A stretch of DNA of 64,000 bases, taken from the NCBI RefSeq assembly GCF_001014975.1, contig NZ_BBXA01000026.1:179856-243855 (forward strand), given 5' to 3'. The notes below the pieces were generated by a model. That model made no database searches and was not told the DNA's origin. It saw only the letters and a list, made by a program, of their open reading frames with translations. The stretch comes from Novosphingobium sp. MD-1. GTDB taxonomy: Bacteria > Pseudomonadota > Alphaproteobacteria > Sphingomonadales > Sphingomonadaceae. Shown here piece after piece: positions 27,305-36,538 of this stretch (positions within the stretch are counted from its first letter, which is position 1; the number at the start of each line of letters is the position of its first letter). Position numbers and translations under genes: made by a program.

Positions 27305-28083
27305 AGCACCGTCTCCCCGGCCGCCCGGGCCATCTTCGCAAGTTCCATCGTTTCTCCCCGCGCCGCGACCTCACCGATGATGATGAGCGCCGGGCTCTTG
27401 ACCTTTTCGCGCGCGACCAGATCGCCCAGGCCGGCGAGCGGCCCGCGCAGCACGCGCATGTCTGGCCGCGCCGCGTTCTCGACCACGGCCAGCGGCATGG
27501 TGGGCGCAAGCCCGTCCGCGATCAGCTTCTCCGCGATCGCCTCGCTGGTGGCGACGCCCATGTAGATCACCAGCGTGCGGCCCACGCCGGCAAGGCCCGC
27601 CCAGTTCTGGTCGGATAACCCTTTGCACTGGCCCGCCACGAAGCTGACGATGCTGGCGTTCTCGCGGTGGGTCAGCGGGATGCGCGCCGCCGCCGCCGCG
27701 CCCAGCGCCGCGCTGACGCCGGGGACCACTTCCACCGGCACGCCGGCGGCCTCGCAGGCTTCCATTTCCTCGCCGCCGCGCCCGAACACGAACGGATCGC
27801 CGCCTTTCAGCCGCACCACGTCGTGCCCTTGCCGCGCCTCGCGCACCAGCAGGGCGTTGATGTCGCTCTGCTTCATCGTGTGGCGGGAGCGCTGCTTGGC
27901 CACCGAGACGAACCGCGCGCCGCGCGGCGCCATGGCCAGCACGGCAGGATCGACCAGCCCGTCATGCACCACCACTTTGGCGCGCATCAGCAACCGCGCG
28001 GCGCGCAGAGTCAGCAGGTCGGGATCGCCGGGGCCGGCACCGACCAGATAGACCGTTCCGGGAGTGGGGGCGGGATTCTTCAT
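27301..28083 (-). CDS. cobA: Uroporphyrinogen-III C-methyltransferase (SUMT)
   Basis: 260 residues. The SAM-binding start is YLVGAGPGDPDLLTLRAARL; VVRLKGGDPFVFGRGGEE and VPVEVVPGVSA are the uroporphyrinogen-binding signatures. It makes precorrin-2, the precursor of the siroheme needed by CysI. It is a SUMT domain only, without the CysG dehydrogenase/chelatase part. Start ATG 28083 is chosen over a longer Gly/His form. It is the first gene of the cys operon. Confidence 0.93.
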   Translation of the reverse strand: MKNPAPTPGTVYLVGAGPGDPDLLTLRAARLLMRAKVVVHDGLVDPAVLAMAPRGARFVSVAKQRSRHTMKQSDINALLVREARQGHDVVRLKGGDPFVFGRGGEEMEACEAAGVPVEVVPGVSAALGAAAAARIPLTHRENASIVSFVAGQCKGLSDQNWAGLAGVGRTLVIYMGVATSEAIAEKLIADGLAPTMPLAVVENAARPDMRVLRGPLAGLGDLVAREKVKSPALIIIGEVAARGETMELAKMARAAGETVL

Positions 28084-28143
28084 GAGGGCCAGATGGGCGC
28101 CCCCGCCCTTTCGCACCAGCGAGAATGGTTTGGGGGCGGCCTA

Positions 28144-28178
28144 GGCGAACTTTAGGGGCGAACTTTAGGGGCGAACTA
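28144..28178. repeat. 13-bp tandem repeats upstream of the cys operon
   Basis: GGCGAACTTTAGG occurs twice back to back (28144-28156, 28157-28169) and a third, partial unit GGCGAACTA follows (28170-28178). They lie 60-95 bp upstream of cobA, between it and the mscS stop, where the cys promoter should be. On the coding (minus) strand the unit reads CCTAAAGTTCGCC. Confidence 0.8.
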
Positions 28179-28193
28179 TCCCGCCCTGCCGGT

Positions 28194-29210
28194 TCACTGC
28201 GCGGGGCCGGTTTCGGGCGGATCGCGCGACTCATGCCGCGCCGCCAGCGCATCGGCCAGCCGGCGTAGCCCTTCCGAATCCTTGAGCGAGACGTCCTGCT
28301 GGGGATAGGGGATCTCGATGCCGTTCTCGCGGAACAGGTGCCACACCCGCTTGAGCACTTCGGAGCGGACGTTGCCCACGCCCTCTTCCGGATCACCGAT
28401 CCAGCACACGATGACCATGTCGATCGAATTGGGACCGAAGGCGCTGAGCAGTACGCCGGGCGGTCGGTCGGCCAGCACCCGGTTCGCCCCGCGCGCGGCT
28501 TCCAGCATCAGCCGTTCGGCCAGGTCGATGTCGCTGCCATAGGCGATGCCCACCGGGATCTGGATCGAGACCTCGCGCGAGGAATAGGACCAGTTCTCGA
28601 CCTGGCTGGTCATCAGGTTTTCGTTCGGAATCAGGTATTCGCGGTTGTCGCGCGTGGCGACGGAGACCGCGCGGATGCCGATCTTGCGGACCTGCCCGAA
28701 GCTGCTGCCCTTGCCGTCGTTCACCGCGATCACGTCACCCGGCTTGATCGAGCGGTCCATCAGCAGGATGATCCCGGCGATCAGGTTGCCGAAGGTCTTC
28801 TGCAGGCCGAAGCCGATGGCAAGGCCGAACGCGCCGGAAAAGACCGTCAGCGCGGTCAGGCTGATGCCCAGCAGGTCGATGCCGAGCAGGAAGGCGAAGA
28901 CCCACACCGCCAGCGAAACCAGCTTTTCGCCCAGCACCTGCTGCGCGCTGTCGAGGCTGGTCATGCGCGAGAACAGATGCCGCGCGATCCGGCTGCCCAG
29001 CCGCGCGATCATGAACATCGCCACGACCACCAGCACCATCTTCGCGGCGTTGAACACCGAGATGTGATAGTGCCCGATGTCGAAGCCGTAATCGTCGAGC
29101 ACGTCCATGAACGCGCGCGCATCGCGGCGGAACTTGGCCCAGCCGTGCACGACCTGCCCGTGGACGGCGGAATCGGACATGACCGCGGCGAGCATGGCGG
29201 AATTGAGCAT
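28194..29210 (-). CDS. MscS-type mechanosensitive ion channel
   Basis: 338 residues: three or so N-terminal membrane helices (VVVAMFMIARLGSRIA; LAVWVFAFLLGIDLLGISLT), then the pore-lining helix GAFGLAIGFGLQKTFGNLIAG and the beta domain with SIKPGDVIAV and REYLIPNENLMTSQVENWS. It releases solutes on hypo-osmotic shock. ATG 29210 is coupled to the metC stop (TGATG). Confidence 0.92.
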   Translation of the reverse strand: MLNSAMLAAVMSDSAVHGQVVHGWAKFRRDARAFMDVLDDYGFDIGHYHISVFNAAKMVLVVVAMFMIARLGSRIARHLFSRMTSLDSAQQVLGEKLVSLAVWVFAFLLGIDLLGISLTALTVFSGAFGLAIGFGLQKTFGNLIAGIILLMDRSIKPGDVIAVNDGKGSSFGQVRKIGIRAVSVATRDNREYLIPNENLMTSQVENWSYSSREVSIQIPVGIAYGSDIDLAERLMLEAARGANRVLADRPPGVLLSAFGPNSIDMVIVCWIGDPEEGVGNVRSEVLKRVWHLFRENGIEIPYPQQDVSLKDSEGLRRLADALAARHESRDPPETGPAQ

Positions 29211-30445
29211 CACAGCGCCGCCGCCCAGGCCGCCAGCCCGGCTTCCAGGTCGGCGATAAGGTCGCCGGCGTCTTCCAGCCCGATCGACAGGCGCACGCCG
29301 AAGCGGTCGGCGGCGTCCATGCCCGGCAGCGGCCAGGCGGAGGCGGTGCGGATGCTGGCGGGATCGACCGGCGTTGCCAGGCTTTCGAAGCCACCCCAGC
29401 TATAGCCGATGCCGAACAGCGCCAGCGCATCGATCAGCGCGTCGCGCGCCGCGCTGGTGCCGCCTTTCAGCACGAAGCTGAACAGGCCGCAGCCCCCGGT
29501 GAAATCGCGCGTCCACAGATCATGCCCCGGCGATCCCGGCAGCATCGGGCACAGCACCCGCGCCACTTCGGGCCGCGTTTCCAGCCATTGCGCGATGGCC
29601 AGCGCGCTTGCGGTCTCCCGGTCGAGCCGCACGTTCATGCTGCGCAGGCCACGCAGCACCAGCGCCGCGTCATCGGGCGAGACGACCTGCCCCAGCCCCT
29701 GCGCGCGCAGCCGCAGCTTGCGGTACCACTCCGCCCCGGCCGCAGCGCTGCCCATCATCACGTCGGAATGGCCGCCGACATGCTTGGTCAGCGACATCAC
29801 GGTGATGTCCACGCCTCGTTCCAGCGCCGGAAAACCAAGCGGCCCGGCCCAGGTGTTGTCGAACACGGTGACGATCCCGCGCGCACGGGCGATCGCTGCC
29901 ATGGCGGGCACGTCCTGCACGTCCATGGTCAGGCTGCCGGGCGATTCGAGCAGCACGGCGCGCGTCCGTTCGCAGATCGCCGCCTCGAACGCGACGGTGT
30001 CGCACGGATCGAACCAGCGCGTTTCCACGCCGAAATCGCGCAGCAGTCCGCGCGCCATCGCGCGGCTGGGCTCATAGGCGTTGTCGGTCAGCATCAGCAC
30101 GTCGCTGGGGCGCAGCACCGTCAGCAGCGCGCCGGCAATGGCGGCCACGCCCGAGGGATAGAGCACCGTGCCGGCCGCGCCCGGCTCCAGTTCGGTCAGC
30201 GCCTCGCACAGCGCCCATTGCGTCGGCGCGCCGCGGCGTCCGTAATAGAACCGCCCGTCGTCGTTGCGCGCGCCGCCCTGCCGCAGCGCGGCCATGTCGG
30301 GGTAGAGATGGGTGCTGGCGCGCCATACCGCCGGGCTGACCACCGCGCCCGGCTGGTCGGCGGTGCCGGTCCATTCGGGCCGCCGGCCGGCGGCGGCGAG
30401 GCGGGTGGCGGGCTTCAGGGGGCGATCGTCGCGCGTGCTGCTCAT
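29210..30445 (-). CDS. metC: Cystathionine beta-lyase
   Basis: 411 residues of the Cys/Met metabolism PLP family. The substrate/PLP loop YYGRRGAPTQWALCEALTEL is near 67-86, VFDNTWAGPL contains the PLP-contacting Asp, and the Schiff-base Lys221 is in SLTKHVGGHSD. It should convert cystathionine to homocysteine. A nearby sulfate-reduction operon and mercaptopyruvate sulfurtransferase place it in a sulfur-metabolism region. Other gamma-subfamily lyases remain possible. Confidence 0.88.
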   Translation of the reverse strand: MSSTRDDRPLKPATRLAAAGRRPEWTGTADQPGAVVSPAVWRASTHLYPDMAALRQGGARNDDGRFYYGRRGAPTQWALCEALTELEPGAAGTVLYPSGVAAIAGALLTVLRPSDVLMLTDNAYEPSRAMARGLLRDFGVETRWFDPCDTVAFEAAICERTRAVLLESPGSLTMDVQDVPAMAAIARARGIVTVFDNTWAGPLGFPALERGVDITVMSLTKHVGGHSDVMMGSAAAGAEWYRKLRLRAQGLGQVVSPDDAALVLRGLRSMNVRLDRETASALAIAQWLETRPEVARVLCPMLPGSPGHDLWTRDFTGGCGLFSFVLKGGTSAARDALIDALALFGIGYSWGGFESLATPVDPASIRTASAWPLPGMDAADRFGVRLSIGLEDAGDLIADLEAGLAAWAAAL

Positions 30446-30517
30446 CGCTGGCCCCTAGCAAACCTTGCGCGGGCTTTCGAGGCGCCAGTTCAGGCGGCCA
30501 AGATCAGGAAGGCAGGT

Positions 30518-31378
30518 TCAGGCCGGCTGCACGGCGGGCTGCGGCCCGGTTTCCTTCGGCGTCGCCGGATCGGCGCCCCATTCGGACCAGCTGCCGTCGT
30601 AGAGCGAGACGTCGTCCTTGCCGATCAGGTGCAGCGCGAAGATCAGCACGTTGGCGGTCATGCCCGATCCGCACGAGCTGATCAGCGGGCGCGACAGGTC
30701 CACTCCGGCCGCGTCGAACAGCGCGCGGATCTCGTCGGCGCTTTTCCAGGTTCCGTCCGGCCGGAACAGGCTGGCATAGGGCACGTTGCGCGAGGCGGGG
30801 ATGTGCCCACTGGCCAAGGCCGGGTTGGTTTCCTTCTGTTCGCCGGTGAAGCGCCCGGCGCCGCGCGCGTCGATCACCTGTTCGCGCCGGTCCTTCAGGT
30901 TGCGCAGCACGTCGGCCTTGGAGCGGACGTGGCTTTCGTCGCTCCACACCGTGAAGTGGCGGTGCCGCAGCGTTTCGCGCCCTTGCGCGCAGGGGCGGCC
31001 CTCGGCCTTCCACTTGGCGATGCCGCCATCGAGCAGCGCGACGTTCTGCGCGCCGAACATGGTCAGCATGAACCAGGCGCGCGTGGCGCTCTTCACCGGG
31101 CTGTCGTCGTAGAGCACGATGCGGCTGCCGTCGCCCAGGCCCAGGCTCTGCATCCGGCTGGCGAACTTTTCGGCCGATGGCAGGGTGTTCGGCACCGGCG
31201 CGGTGGTGTCGACCAGATTGGCGAGGTCCATGAAGACCGCGCCGGGAATATGGCAGGCTTCGTATTCCAGCGCGGGATTGCGTTTCTGCTCGGGAAGAAA
31301 CGCGCTCGCGTCGACGATGCGCAAATCGCTCGCGCCAATTTCGTCCGCGAGCCACTGGGTCGAGACCAAGGGATCCAT
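30518..31378 (-). CDS. sseA: 3-mercaptopyruvate sulfurtransferase
   Basis: 286 residues with two rhodanese domains. The active loop is SSCGSGMTANV (Cys near 235), the CGSG type of mercaptopyruvate-specific enzymes rather than the CRKG of thiosulfate:cyanide rhodaneses. The N-terminal domain is inactive and begins MDPLVSTQWLADEIG, which supports ATG 31378; ATG 31399 is an alternative seven codons upstream. It transfers sulfur from 3-mercaptopyruvate to thiols or cyanide. Confidence 0.9.
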   Translation of the reverse strand: MDPLVSTQWLADEIGASDLRIVDASAFLPEQKRNPALEYEACHIPGAVFMDLANLVDTTAPVPNTLPSAEKFASRMQSLGLGDGSRIVLYDDSPVKSATRAWFMLTMFGAQNVALLDGGIAKWKAEGRPCAQGRETLRHRHFTVWSDESHVRSKADVLRNLKDRREQVIDARGAGRFTGEQKETNPALASGHIPASRNVPYASLFRPDGTWKSADEIRALFDAAGVDLSRPLISSCGSGMTANVLIFALHLIGKDDVSLYDGSWSEWGADPATPKETGPQPAVQPA

Positions 31379-31476
31379 CGTGGTTGTTCCTGCCTGCATG
31401 GGTGATCCGTCTATCGCGGATTCCCCTTATACTTAGGCAGGCGGCCAAGACGCGTCGAGACTGAAAAACGAACGAT

Positions 31477-32694
31477 TCAGAGCGTTTCGGGTATTTCGAG
31501 CGCGCGCTGCCCGATCGCGTCCCACACGCGCGGACCAAGGTCGAGCCGGAACGGCTGGAGACGGTCGGATGCCGTAGCGTTATCCTGCCCGACCAGGAAC
31601 GCGGCCCGGGCCGACACGGCGCGGTGCGCGCTGTCGCTGGCCCAGGCATCGAACCGCGCCACCGGCACGAAAAGCTGCGCCTGGCCATGGCGAATCGGCG
31701 TGACCGCGGCCAGCGGCAGGCGGAATTCGCCTTCCAGAACGGCGCTTTCGCCCGGCCCCAGCCGTTCGATGCGGCCGATCGGCGGCAGTTCCGGCCCGGC
31801 GATGCCGAGTTGTTCTTCCATCGAGCGCGAGGCGTGCGCCGCGATCATGTCGCCGCTGATTGCGATGTCGCTCAGCGCGTCCGGCCCGGCGTTGGTCGCG
31901 GTCAGGCGATAGGCAAGCGTGGTGTTGACCAGCGTCGCGCCCAGCCGCACCGCTTCGAGTGTCAGCACGAGGCCACGAGCGGCTGCGGGCGCCACGGGGG
32001 AAGGTGCGGGCGCAGGCGGCGGCGGAAGGGGCGTTGGCGCGGGGTGGGGGACCGGCATCGCTGCAACCGAAGGCGCTCTCTCCGCCTCTGCCTCCTGCAC
32101 TTCCGCCGGCTCGTCCGGAGCGGCTGGCCGCCGCCGTCGCGCCCGGGCAGCCAGCGCCAGCACCGCGAGCGCCAGCGCGCCGCCGCCGACCCACCGCAGC
32201 CATCCGCTGGTATCCGGCGTGCTGGCGACAGGCGCCCCTGAAGGCGCGGTTTCGGGTTCGGGCACGGCGGAGGCCGCAGCTTCGGGCAGCGGCTCCGGTG
32301 TTGCCGAAGCGGCCGGGGAGGGCGTGAGGGAGGGGGTGGGAGAAGGCGTTGCCGATCGCGGTTCCGGCGCGCGCGCCTCGGGTGGGGCGCGCCGGTCTGC
32401 TGCGGGGGATGGGGATGCGGCAGGCCTGGGCGTAGCGCGCGGTGTCGGCAGCACGATGACGGGTGGCGTCCCGGTTGGCGAGGCGACCGGCGTGGGCGGC
32501 GGCGCGCCTTCCGCCACCGGACCGGCGGCGCGCGGTGGCGGTGTGGGGGTCGGCGTGGCGCTGGGCAACTGGTAGTCCTGCTGCGCCCGCGCGGCCGGGC
32601 CGTGCGCCAGCAGCGCCGCCACGATCGCCGGCGCCATCGCCGCCCCGGCCACCGCGCGTTTCCACCGTCTACCGCCCTTGAACCCTGCCGTCAT
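31477..32694 (-). CDS. Pro/Thr/Ala-rich single-span membrane protein of unknown function
   Basis: 405 residues. A signal-like N-terminus ([20 protein letters not shown]) is followed by a long low-complexity Pro/Thr/Ser/Ala region, one membrane helix ([22 protein letters not shown]), a second Pro-rich linker and a C-terminal beta-rich domain of about 160 residues ([20 protein letters not shown] through [20 protein letters not shown]). The architecture suggests a periplasmic proline-rich arm with a cytoplasmic folded domain. I recognise no family. Confidence 0.75.
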   Translation of the reverse strand: MTAGFKGGRRWKRAVAGAAMAPAIVAALLAHGPAARAQQDYQLPSATPTPTPPPRAAGPVAEGAPPPTPVASPTGTPPVIVLPTPRATPRPAASPSPAADRRAPPEARAPEPRSATPSPTPSLTPSPAASATPEPLPEAAASAVPEPETAPSGAPVASTPDTSGWLRWVGGGALALAVLALAARARRRRPAAPDEPAEVQEAEAERAPSVAAMPVPHPAPTPLPPPPAPAPSPVAPAAARGLVLTLEAVRLGATLVNTTLAYRLTATNAGPDALSDIAISGDMIAAHASRSMEEQLGIAGPELPPIGRIERLGPGESAVLEGEFRLPLAAVTPIRHGQAQLFVPVARFDAWASDSAHRAVSARAAFLVGQDNATASDRLQPFRLDLGPRVWDAIGQRALEIPETL

Positions 32695-32861
32695 TCGTCC
32701 CGTCCGTATGGTCTTGCCGTGTGTCCGCCGCTTCGCGCGCCAGCGGAACGCAAGCGCGCCTGAATAGCGCCTTGCCCGCGCGAGGCAATCCGCCGGCTTG
32801 CCCTTGTTCGACGGCGGGTGCATGGGCTGCGGCCATAGACCTAGTTCCCAAGGAAGGCCCC

Positions 32862-33314
32862 ATGGCTGCAAACGGACCCCTCCACCTCGGCCAGACGAGC
32901 ACGCTGCCAGCCTCGCCCGAACAGGCGGTGCTGGACTATGTGCCCAACCCGCGCCCCGGCGCGCTCTATCTCGTGCGCTTCGCGGCGCCCGAATTCACCT
33001 CGCTCTGCCCGGTCACCGGCCAGCCCGATTTCGCGCATCTGGTGATCGACTACGCCCCCGGCGAAACCATCGTGGAATCGAAGGCGCTCAAGCTGTTCCT
33101 CGGCTCGTTCCGCAACCACAACGGCTTCCACGAGGATGTCACCGTCGGCATCGGCCAGCGCCTGTTCGACGAGATGCGCCCCCGCTGGCTGCGCATCGGC
33201 GGCTACTGGTATCCGCGCGGCGGCATTCCGATCGACGTGTTCTGGCAGTCCGGCGCGTCGCCGGAAGGGTTGTGGCTGCCCGACCAGGGCGTGCCCGCCT
33301 ATCGCGGCCGGTAA
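32862..33314 (+). CDS. queF: NADPH-dependent 7-cyano-7-deazaguanine reductase
   Basis: 150 residues of the short (YkvM-type) QueF. The nucleophile Cys49 and Asp56 are in [11 protein letters not shown], and the QueF signature follows as [20 protein letters not shown]. It reduces preQ0 to preQ1 in queuosine tRNA modification. ATG 32862 follows AAGGAAGG. I see no preQ1 riboswitch upstream. Confidence 0.95.
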   Translation: MAANGPLHLGQTSTLPASPEQAVLDYVPNPRPGALYLVRFAAPEFTSLCPVTGQPDFAHLVIDYAPGETIVESKALKLFLGSFRNHNGFHEDVTVGIGQRLFDEMRPRWLRIGGYWYPRGGIPIDVFWQSGASPEGLWLPDQGVPAYRGR

Positions 33315-33320
33315 TGGGGA

Positions 33321-33588
33321 TAGGGTCAGGACCCATTACTGGCGCGATCGAGGTTTGAAACAAAATGGCCTGTTGCAAGGAGAGAGGGCGCAGGAATATG
33401 TCAATATTTCAAGCCCTCTCGACGCCGCAGCGGGCCATTTTGATCAAATCCCTGCGGGACGTCCAAATGGCTTCCATCTCGAACCGAAAGGCGCTTGCAA
33501 AGGCAACCAGCCTTCGCGGCGCGCATTTCGGCCCGATATGTTCGCCATTTGGACGCCTCGACCGCGCCAGTAATGGGTCCTGACCCTA
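33321..33588. mobile_element. 268-bp MITE-like element with 33-bp terminal inverted repeats
   Basis: The left end (33321-33353) starts TAGGGTCAGGACCCATTACT and the right end (33556-33588) is its reverse complement with one mismatch in 33. Inside, AAAATGGCC/GGCCATTTT (33362-33370 with 33433-33441) encloses GAGAGGGC/GCCCTCTC (33382-33389 with 33413-33420). A second hairpin pairs GTCCAAATGGC with GCCATTTGGAC (33461-33471 with 33544-33554). No coding sequence of note is inside. The ends contain GGGTCAGGACCC, which resembles REP sequences mobilised by RAYT-type transposases (inference). Confidence 0.8.
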
Positions 33589-33846
33589 ACCACCGCTCGC
33601 CTGCGCCAGCATGTCCATGAAATCGCGGGCGATGTCCTGATCCGCCGGGTCCTTGAACGCCACGTCGAGATCGGGCGCGTTGCCCAGGATGTGCATCAGA
33701 GCCCACATCGCGAAGCGCCGGCCCCGGTCGCGCTCCAGCCCGAACTCGACCGCCAGCCGCTCCTTCCCGCTCTCCAGCGCCGCCGGGGTCAGCGTTTCCA
33801 GCTCGGTCGTGCCGAAATAGCGGCGCATCTGGTCGTCGAAATCCAT
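33586..33846 (-). CDS. Small conserved protein of unknown function
   Basis: 86 residues, acidic and probably helical (MRRYFGTTELETLTPAALES; RRFAMWALMHILGNAPDLD). I recognise no domain; the length and composition suit a small cytosolic protein. Its TAG stop lies inside the terminal repeat of the MITE-like element, so the original 3' end may have been replaced by the insertion. Confidence 0.65.
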   Translation of the reverse strand: MDFDDQMRRYFGTTELETLTPAALESGKERLAVEFGLERDRGRRFAMWALMHILGNAPDLDVAFKDPADQDIARDFMDMLAQASGG

Positions 33847-33871
33847 AGGTCACCTGCGAGATCGGGCGGTA

Positions 33872-33956
33872 TCGTCATTGCTAGGGGCGAAGCCCCGTGG
33901 CAATCCAGAGCCGCACGCGGCACTCTGGATTGCTTCACGTGCGTTCGCAATGACGA
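33872..33956. repeat. Intergenic inverted-repeat element (family A, copy 2)
   Basis: Outer arms TCGTCATTGC/GCAATGACGA and inner arms GGCAATCCAGAG/CTCTGGATTGC match copy 1 at 15671-15759; only the loop and inter-arm segments differ (here GGGGCGAAGCCCC is an extra small hairpin). It occupies nearly all of the gap between two minus-strand genes. Confidence 0.85.
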
Positions 33957-33970
33957 ACGGATGTCATGCC

Positions 33971-36538
33971 CTAAAGCTCGCGCAAAGCCTGCGCGGGGCG
34001 CGTGCGGAGCAGGCTCAGCGAACCGGCCAGCGCCAGCACCAGCACCAGCGCGACCCCGGCCCCCAGCACGGCCAGGATGCGCGTCCAGCCGGGCATCCAC
34101 GCGAAGTCGAACAGGCGCACGATCACCAGCCAGCCGGCGCCGCAGCCCAGCGCCAGCGCGATCACGGCCAATACCGCGCAGAGCAGCGCGTATTCGGCGA
34201 GGATCAGCGTGAGCAATTGCCGCCGGCTGGCGCCCAGCACGCGCAAGATCACGTTGTCGTACTGTCGCCTCTCGCGCGCGGCGGCGATCGCGCCGGCCAG
34301 CACCGCCATGCCGGCCAGGATCGCGACGCTCGCGGCGGCGAGGATCGCCGTGCCCATCTGCGAGAGGATGTCGCGCGCCTGGTTCAGCACGGGGCCGATC
34401 TCCACCACCGAACTCGATGGCAGCGCGCGGACGAGGCCCGACAGGATCGCGCGGCGCACGCCCGGCGATTTCGCCGCGTGGGGCAGCTCGATCGTGGCGG
34501 CCAGGTTGTGCGGGGCATCGGCAATGGCGTTGGGGCTGAACACCAGCACGTAGTTGAAGCCCATGTTTTCCCAGTCGATTTGCCGGAACGAGGCGATCGT
34601 GGCGGTGCGCTCCACGCCCAGCAGGCCCACCGTGATCCGGTCGCCCAGCTTCAGGTTCAGCGCCTTGCCGAGGTCCGCGTCGACCGAGACCAGCGGTTCG
34701 CCGGCATAGTCCTTCGGCCACCACTGCCCGGCGGTGAGAGTGTTCCCCTCCGGCACCGTCTCGGCATAAGTCAGGCCCCGGTCGCCGCGCAGCGCCCAGG
34801 CGTTCTCGGGCAGTTCCTTGAGATCGGCCACGCGCACCATCCGGTCTTGCGGGCCATAGGCGACGATCGTACCGCGCAGCGCGGGGACGGTGCGGATCGT
34901 CGCACCGGGTGCGGCGTGGCGCACCACCGTTTCGAAACGGGCAAGGCCATCGCGCGGCACGTCGAGCACGAAGTAATCTGGCGCGCGATCGGGCACGCGC
35001 CGCGCGATATTGGCATCGAGGCTCGTCTCCACCGCCGCCAGCAGCACGAAGGCGGACAGGCCGAAGCCCAGCGCCACCACCAGCGCGCCGGTCTGCGCGC
35101 CGGGGCGGTGCAGGTTGGCCAGCGCCATGCGCGCGATGGCCCCGCGCGGACGCGGCAGGCGCGCGGCGAGCCGGGCGAGGCCCAGTCCGAGGGCCGCCAG
35201 CAGCACGAACAGCGCCGCCGATCCGCCGAGAAAGCCCGCCGCCAGTTCCTTCTGCGGCGCGGTTGCGATCGCCAGCGCGGCGATGCCGGCAAGCCCCGCC
35301 CCGACCGGCAAGCCCATGGACCGTACCGCCGCGCGCCACCGCGTGCGCAGTGGGCTGACGCGGGCACGCATCAGCGCCATCGCCGGAAACTCGCGCGCGC
35401 GGATCAGCGGCGGCGCGGCGAAGGTCAGCGCGATCAGCGCGCCATAGGCGGCGGCGAGCAGCAGGGCTTTCGCGTCGATCACCACGCCCGTTTCCACCGG
35501 CAGCAGGCCGGAAAGCGCGCGGCCCAGCAGCGGCGTGGTGGCCACGCCGATCAGCAGCCCGGCGGCGATCGCGATGGCCGAGGCGACGGCCATCTGCAGC
35601 AGGTAAATCCTTGCAATATCGCCGCTTTCTGCGCCGAGGATCTTGAGCGTGGCGATGCTGCCGCGTCGCGCTTCGAGATAGGAGGACACGCCGTTGCCGA
35701 TGCCGATCCCGGCGATCGACAGCGCCGCCAGCGCCACCAGCACCAGGAACTGCCCCATGCGCCCGACGAAGCGGTCCAGCCCCGGCGATGCCTTGTCGCG
35801 CGTGCGCGCCTCGAACCCGGCCACGGGGAAGCGCGCGGTGAAGGCATCGGCCAGCGCTTGCGGATCGGCGGCCGCGCCACCGGCGGGCAGGCGGACGCGG
35901 TATTTCGCGCGGATCATCGATCCGGGCTGGACCAGCCCCGAAGCGACCAGCGCCTCCGGGCTGACGATCACGGTGGGGCCAAGCGAGAACCCTTCGGACA
36001 GCCGGTCCGGCTCGTCCGCGATCACCCCCCCGATGGTCAGCAGGGCATCGCCGATCCGCAGTTTTCCGCCGGTCGTCACGCCCAGCCGGTCGGCCACGCC
36101 AGCGGCGATCCACGCGGTCATGCCGGTGGGGGCGCCGGCCCGGCGGCCGCCTTCCAGCGTGAGCGCGCCATAGAGCGGCCAGCGCGCGTCCACCGCTTTC
36201 AGTTCCACCGGAACGGCCACGTCGTCGCCCTGCGGCAGCCGGGCCATCGCCTGCAGCCGCGTGCCGGCCGAAACCGTGCCCAGCGCGCGCATCGCCGCCA
36301 TTTCGGCGTCCGACGCGGCGCGTTGCGCCAGCGTGAATTGCAGGTCGCCACCCAGCAGCACGCGGCCCCGGCTGGTCAATTCGCGCTCGATCGCGCCGGT
36401 CAGCGTGCCGATCGCGGCCAGCGCGGCGGTGCCCAGCACCAGGCAGACGAGGAGCAGCCGCAGGCCGCGAAAGCGCCAGTCGAGCCCGCGCCGGGCCAGC
36501 CGCCAGGCGGTGCCCCAGCCCATCCGGCTTGCCGTCAT
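33971..36538 (-). CDS. FtsX-like ABC transporter permease (YbbP type)
   Basis: 855 residues with the duplicated MacB/FtsX permease layout. There is an N-terminal membrane helix, a large periplasmic domain, three helices (LVLVALAALSIAGIGIGNGV onward), a second helix group, a second periplasmic domain (VFSPNAIADAPHNLAATIEL) and a last set of helices ending LRTRPAQALREL. Partners in this class extract or remodel envelope lipids or lipoproteins rather than import solutes. It overlaps its ATPase gene by 4 bp. Confidence 0.88.
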   Translation of the reverse strand: MTASRMGWGTAWRLARRGLDWRFRGLRLLLVCLVLGTAALAAIGTLTGAIERELTSRGRVLLGGDLQFTLAQRAASDAEMAAMRALGTVSAGTRLQAMARLPQGDDVAVPVELKAVDARWPLYGALTLEGGRRAGAPTGMTAWIAAGVADRLGVTTGGKLRIGDALLTIGGVIADEPDRLSEGFSLGPTVIVSPEALVASGLVQPGSMIRAKYRVRLPAGGAAADPQALADAFTARFPVAGFEARTRDKASPGLDRFVGRMGQFLVLVALAALSIAGIGIGNGVSSYLEARRGSIATLKILGAESGDIARIYLLQMAVASAIAIAAGLLIGVATTPLLGRALSGLLPVETGVVIDAKALLLAAAYGALIALTFAAPPLIRAREFPAMALMRARVSPLRTRWRAAVRSMGLPVGAGLAGIAALAIATAPQKELAAGFLGGSAALFVLLAALGLGLARLAARLPRPRGAIARMALANLHRPGAQTGALVVALGFGLSAFVLLAAVETSLDANIARRVPDRAPDYFVLDVPRDGLARFETVVRHAAPGATIRTVPALRGTIVAYGPQDRMVRVADLKELPENAWALRGDRGLTYAETVPEGNTLTAGQWWPKDYAGEPLVSVDADLGKALNLKLGDRITVGLLGVERTATIASFRQIDWENMGFNYVLVFSPNAIADAPHNLAATIELPHAAKSPGVRRAILSGLVRALPSSSVVEIGPVLNQARDILSQMGTAILAAASVAILAGMAVLAGAIAAARERRQYDNVILRVLGASRRQLLTLILAEYALLCAVLAVIALALGCGAGWLVIVRLFDFAWMPGWTRILAVLGAGVALVLVLALAGSLSLLRTRPAQALREL

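Noticed and set aside
32695..32861. preQ1 riboswitch before queF
   Set aside because: No CTAGG-type pseudoknot signature or suitable hairpin is visible in the short upstream gap.
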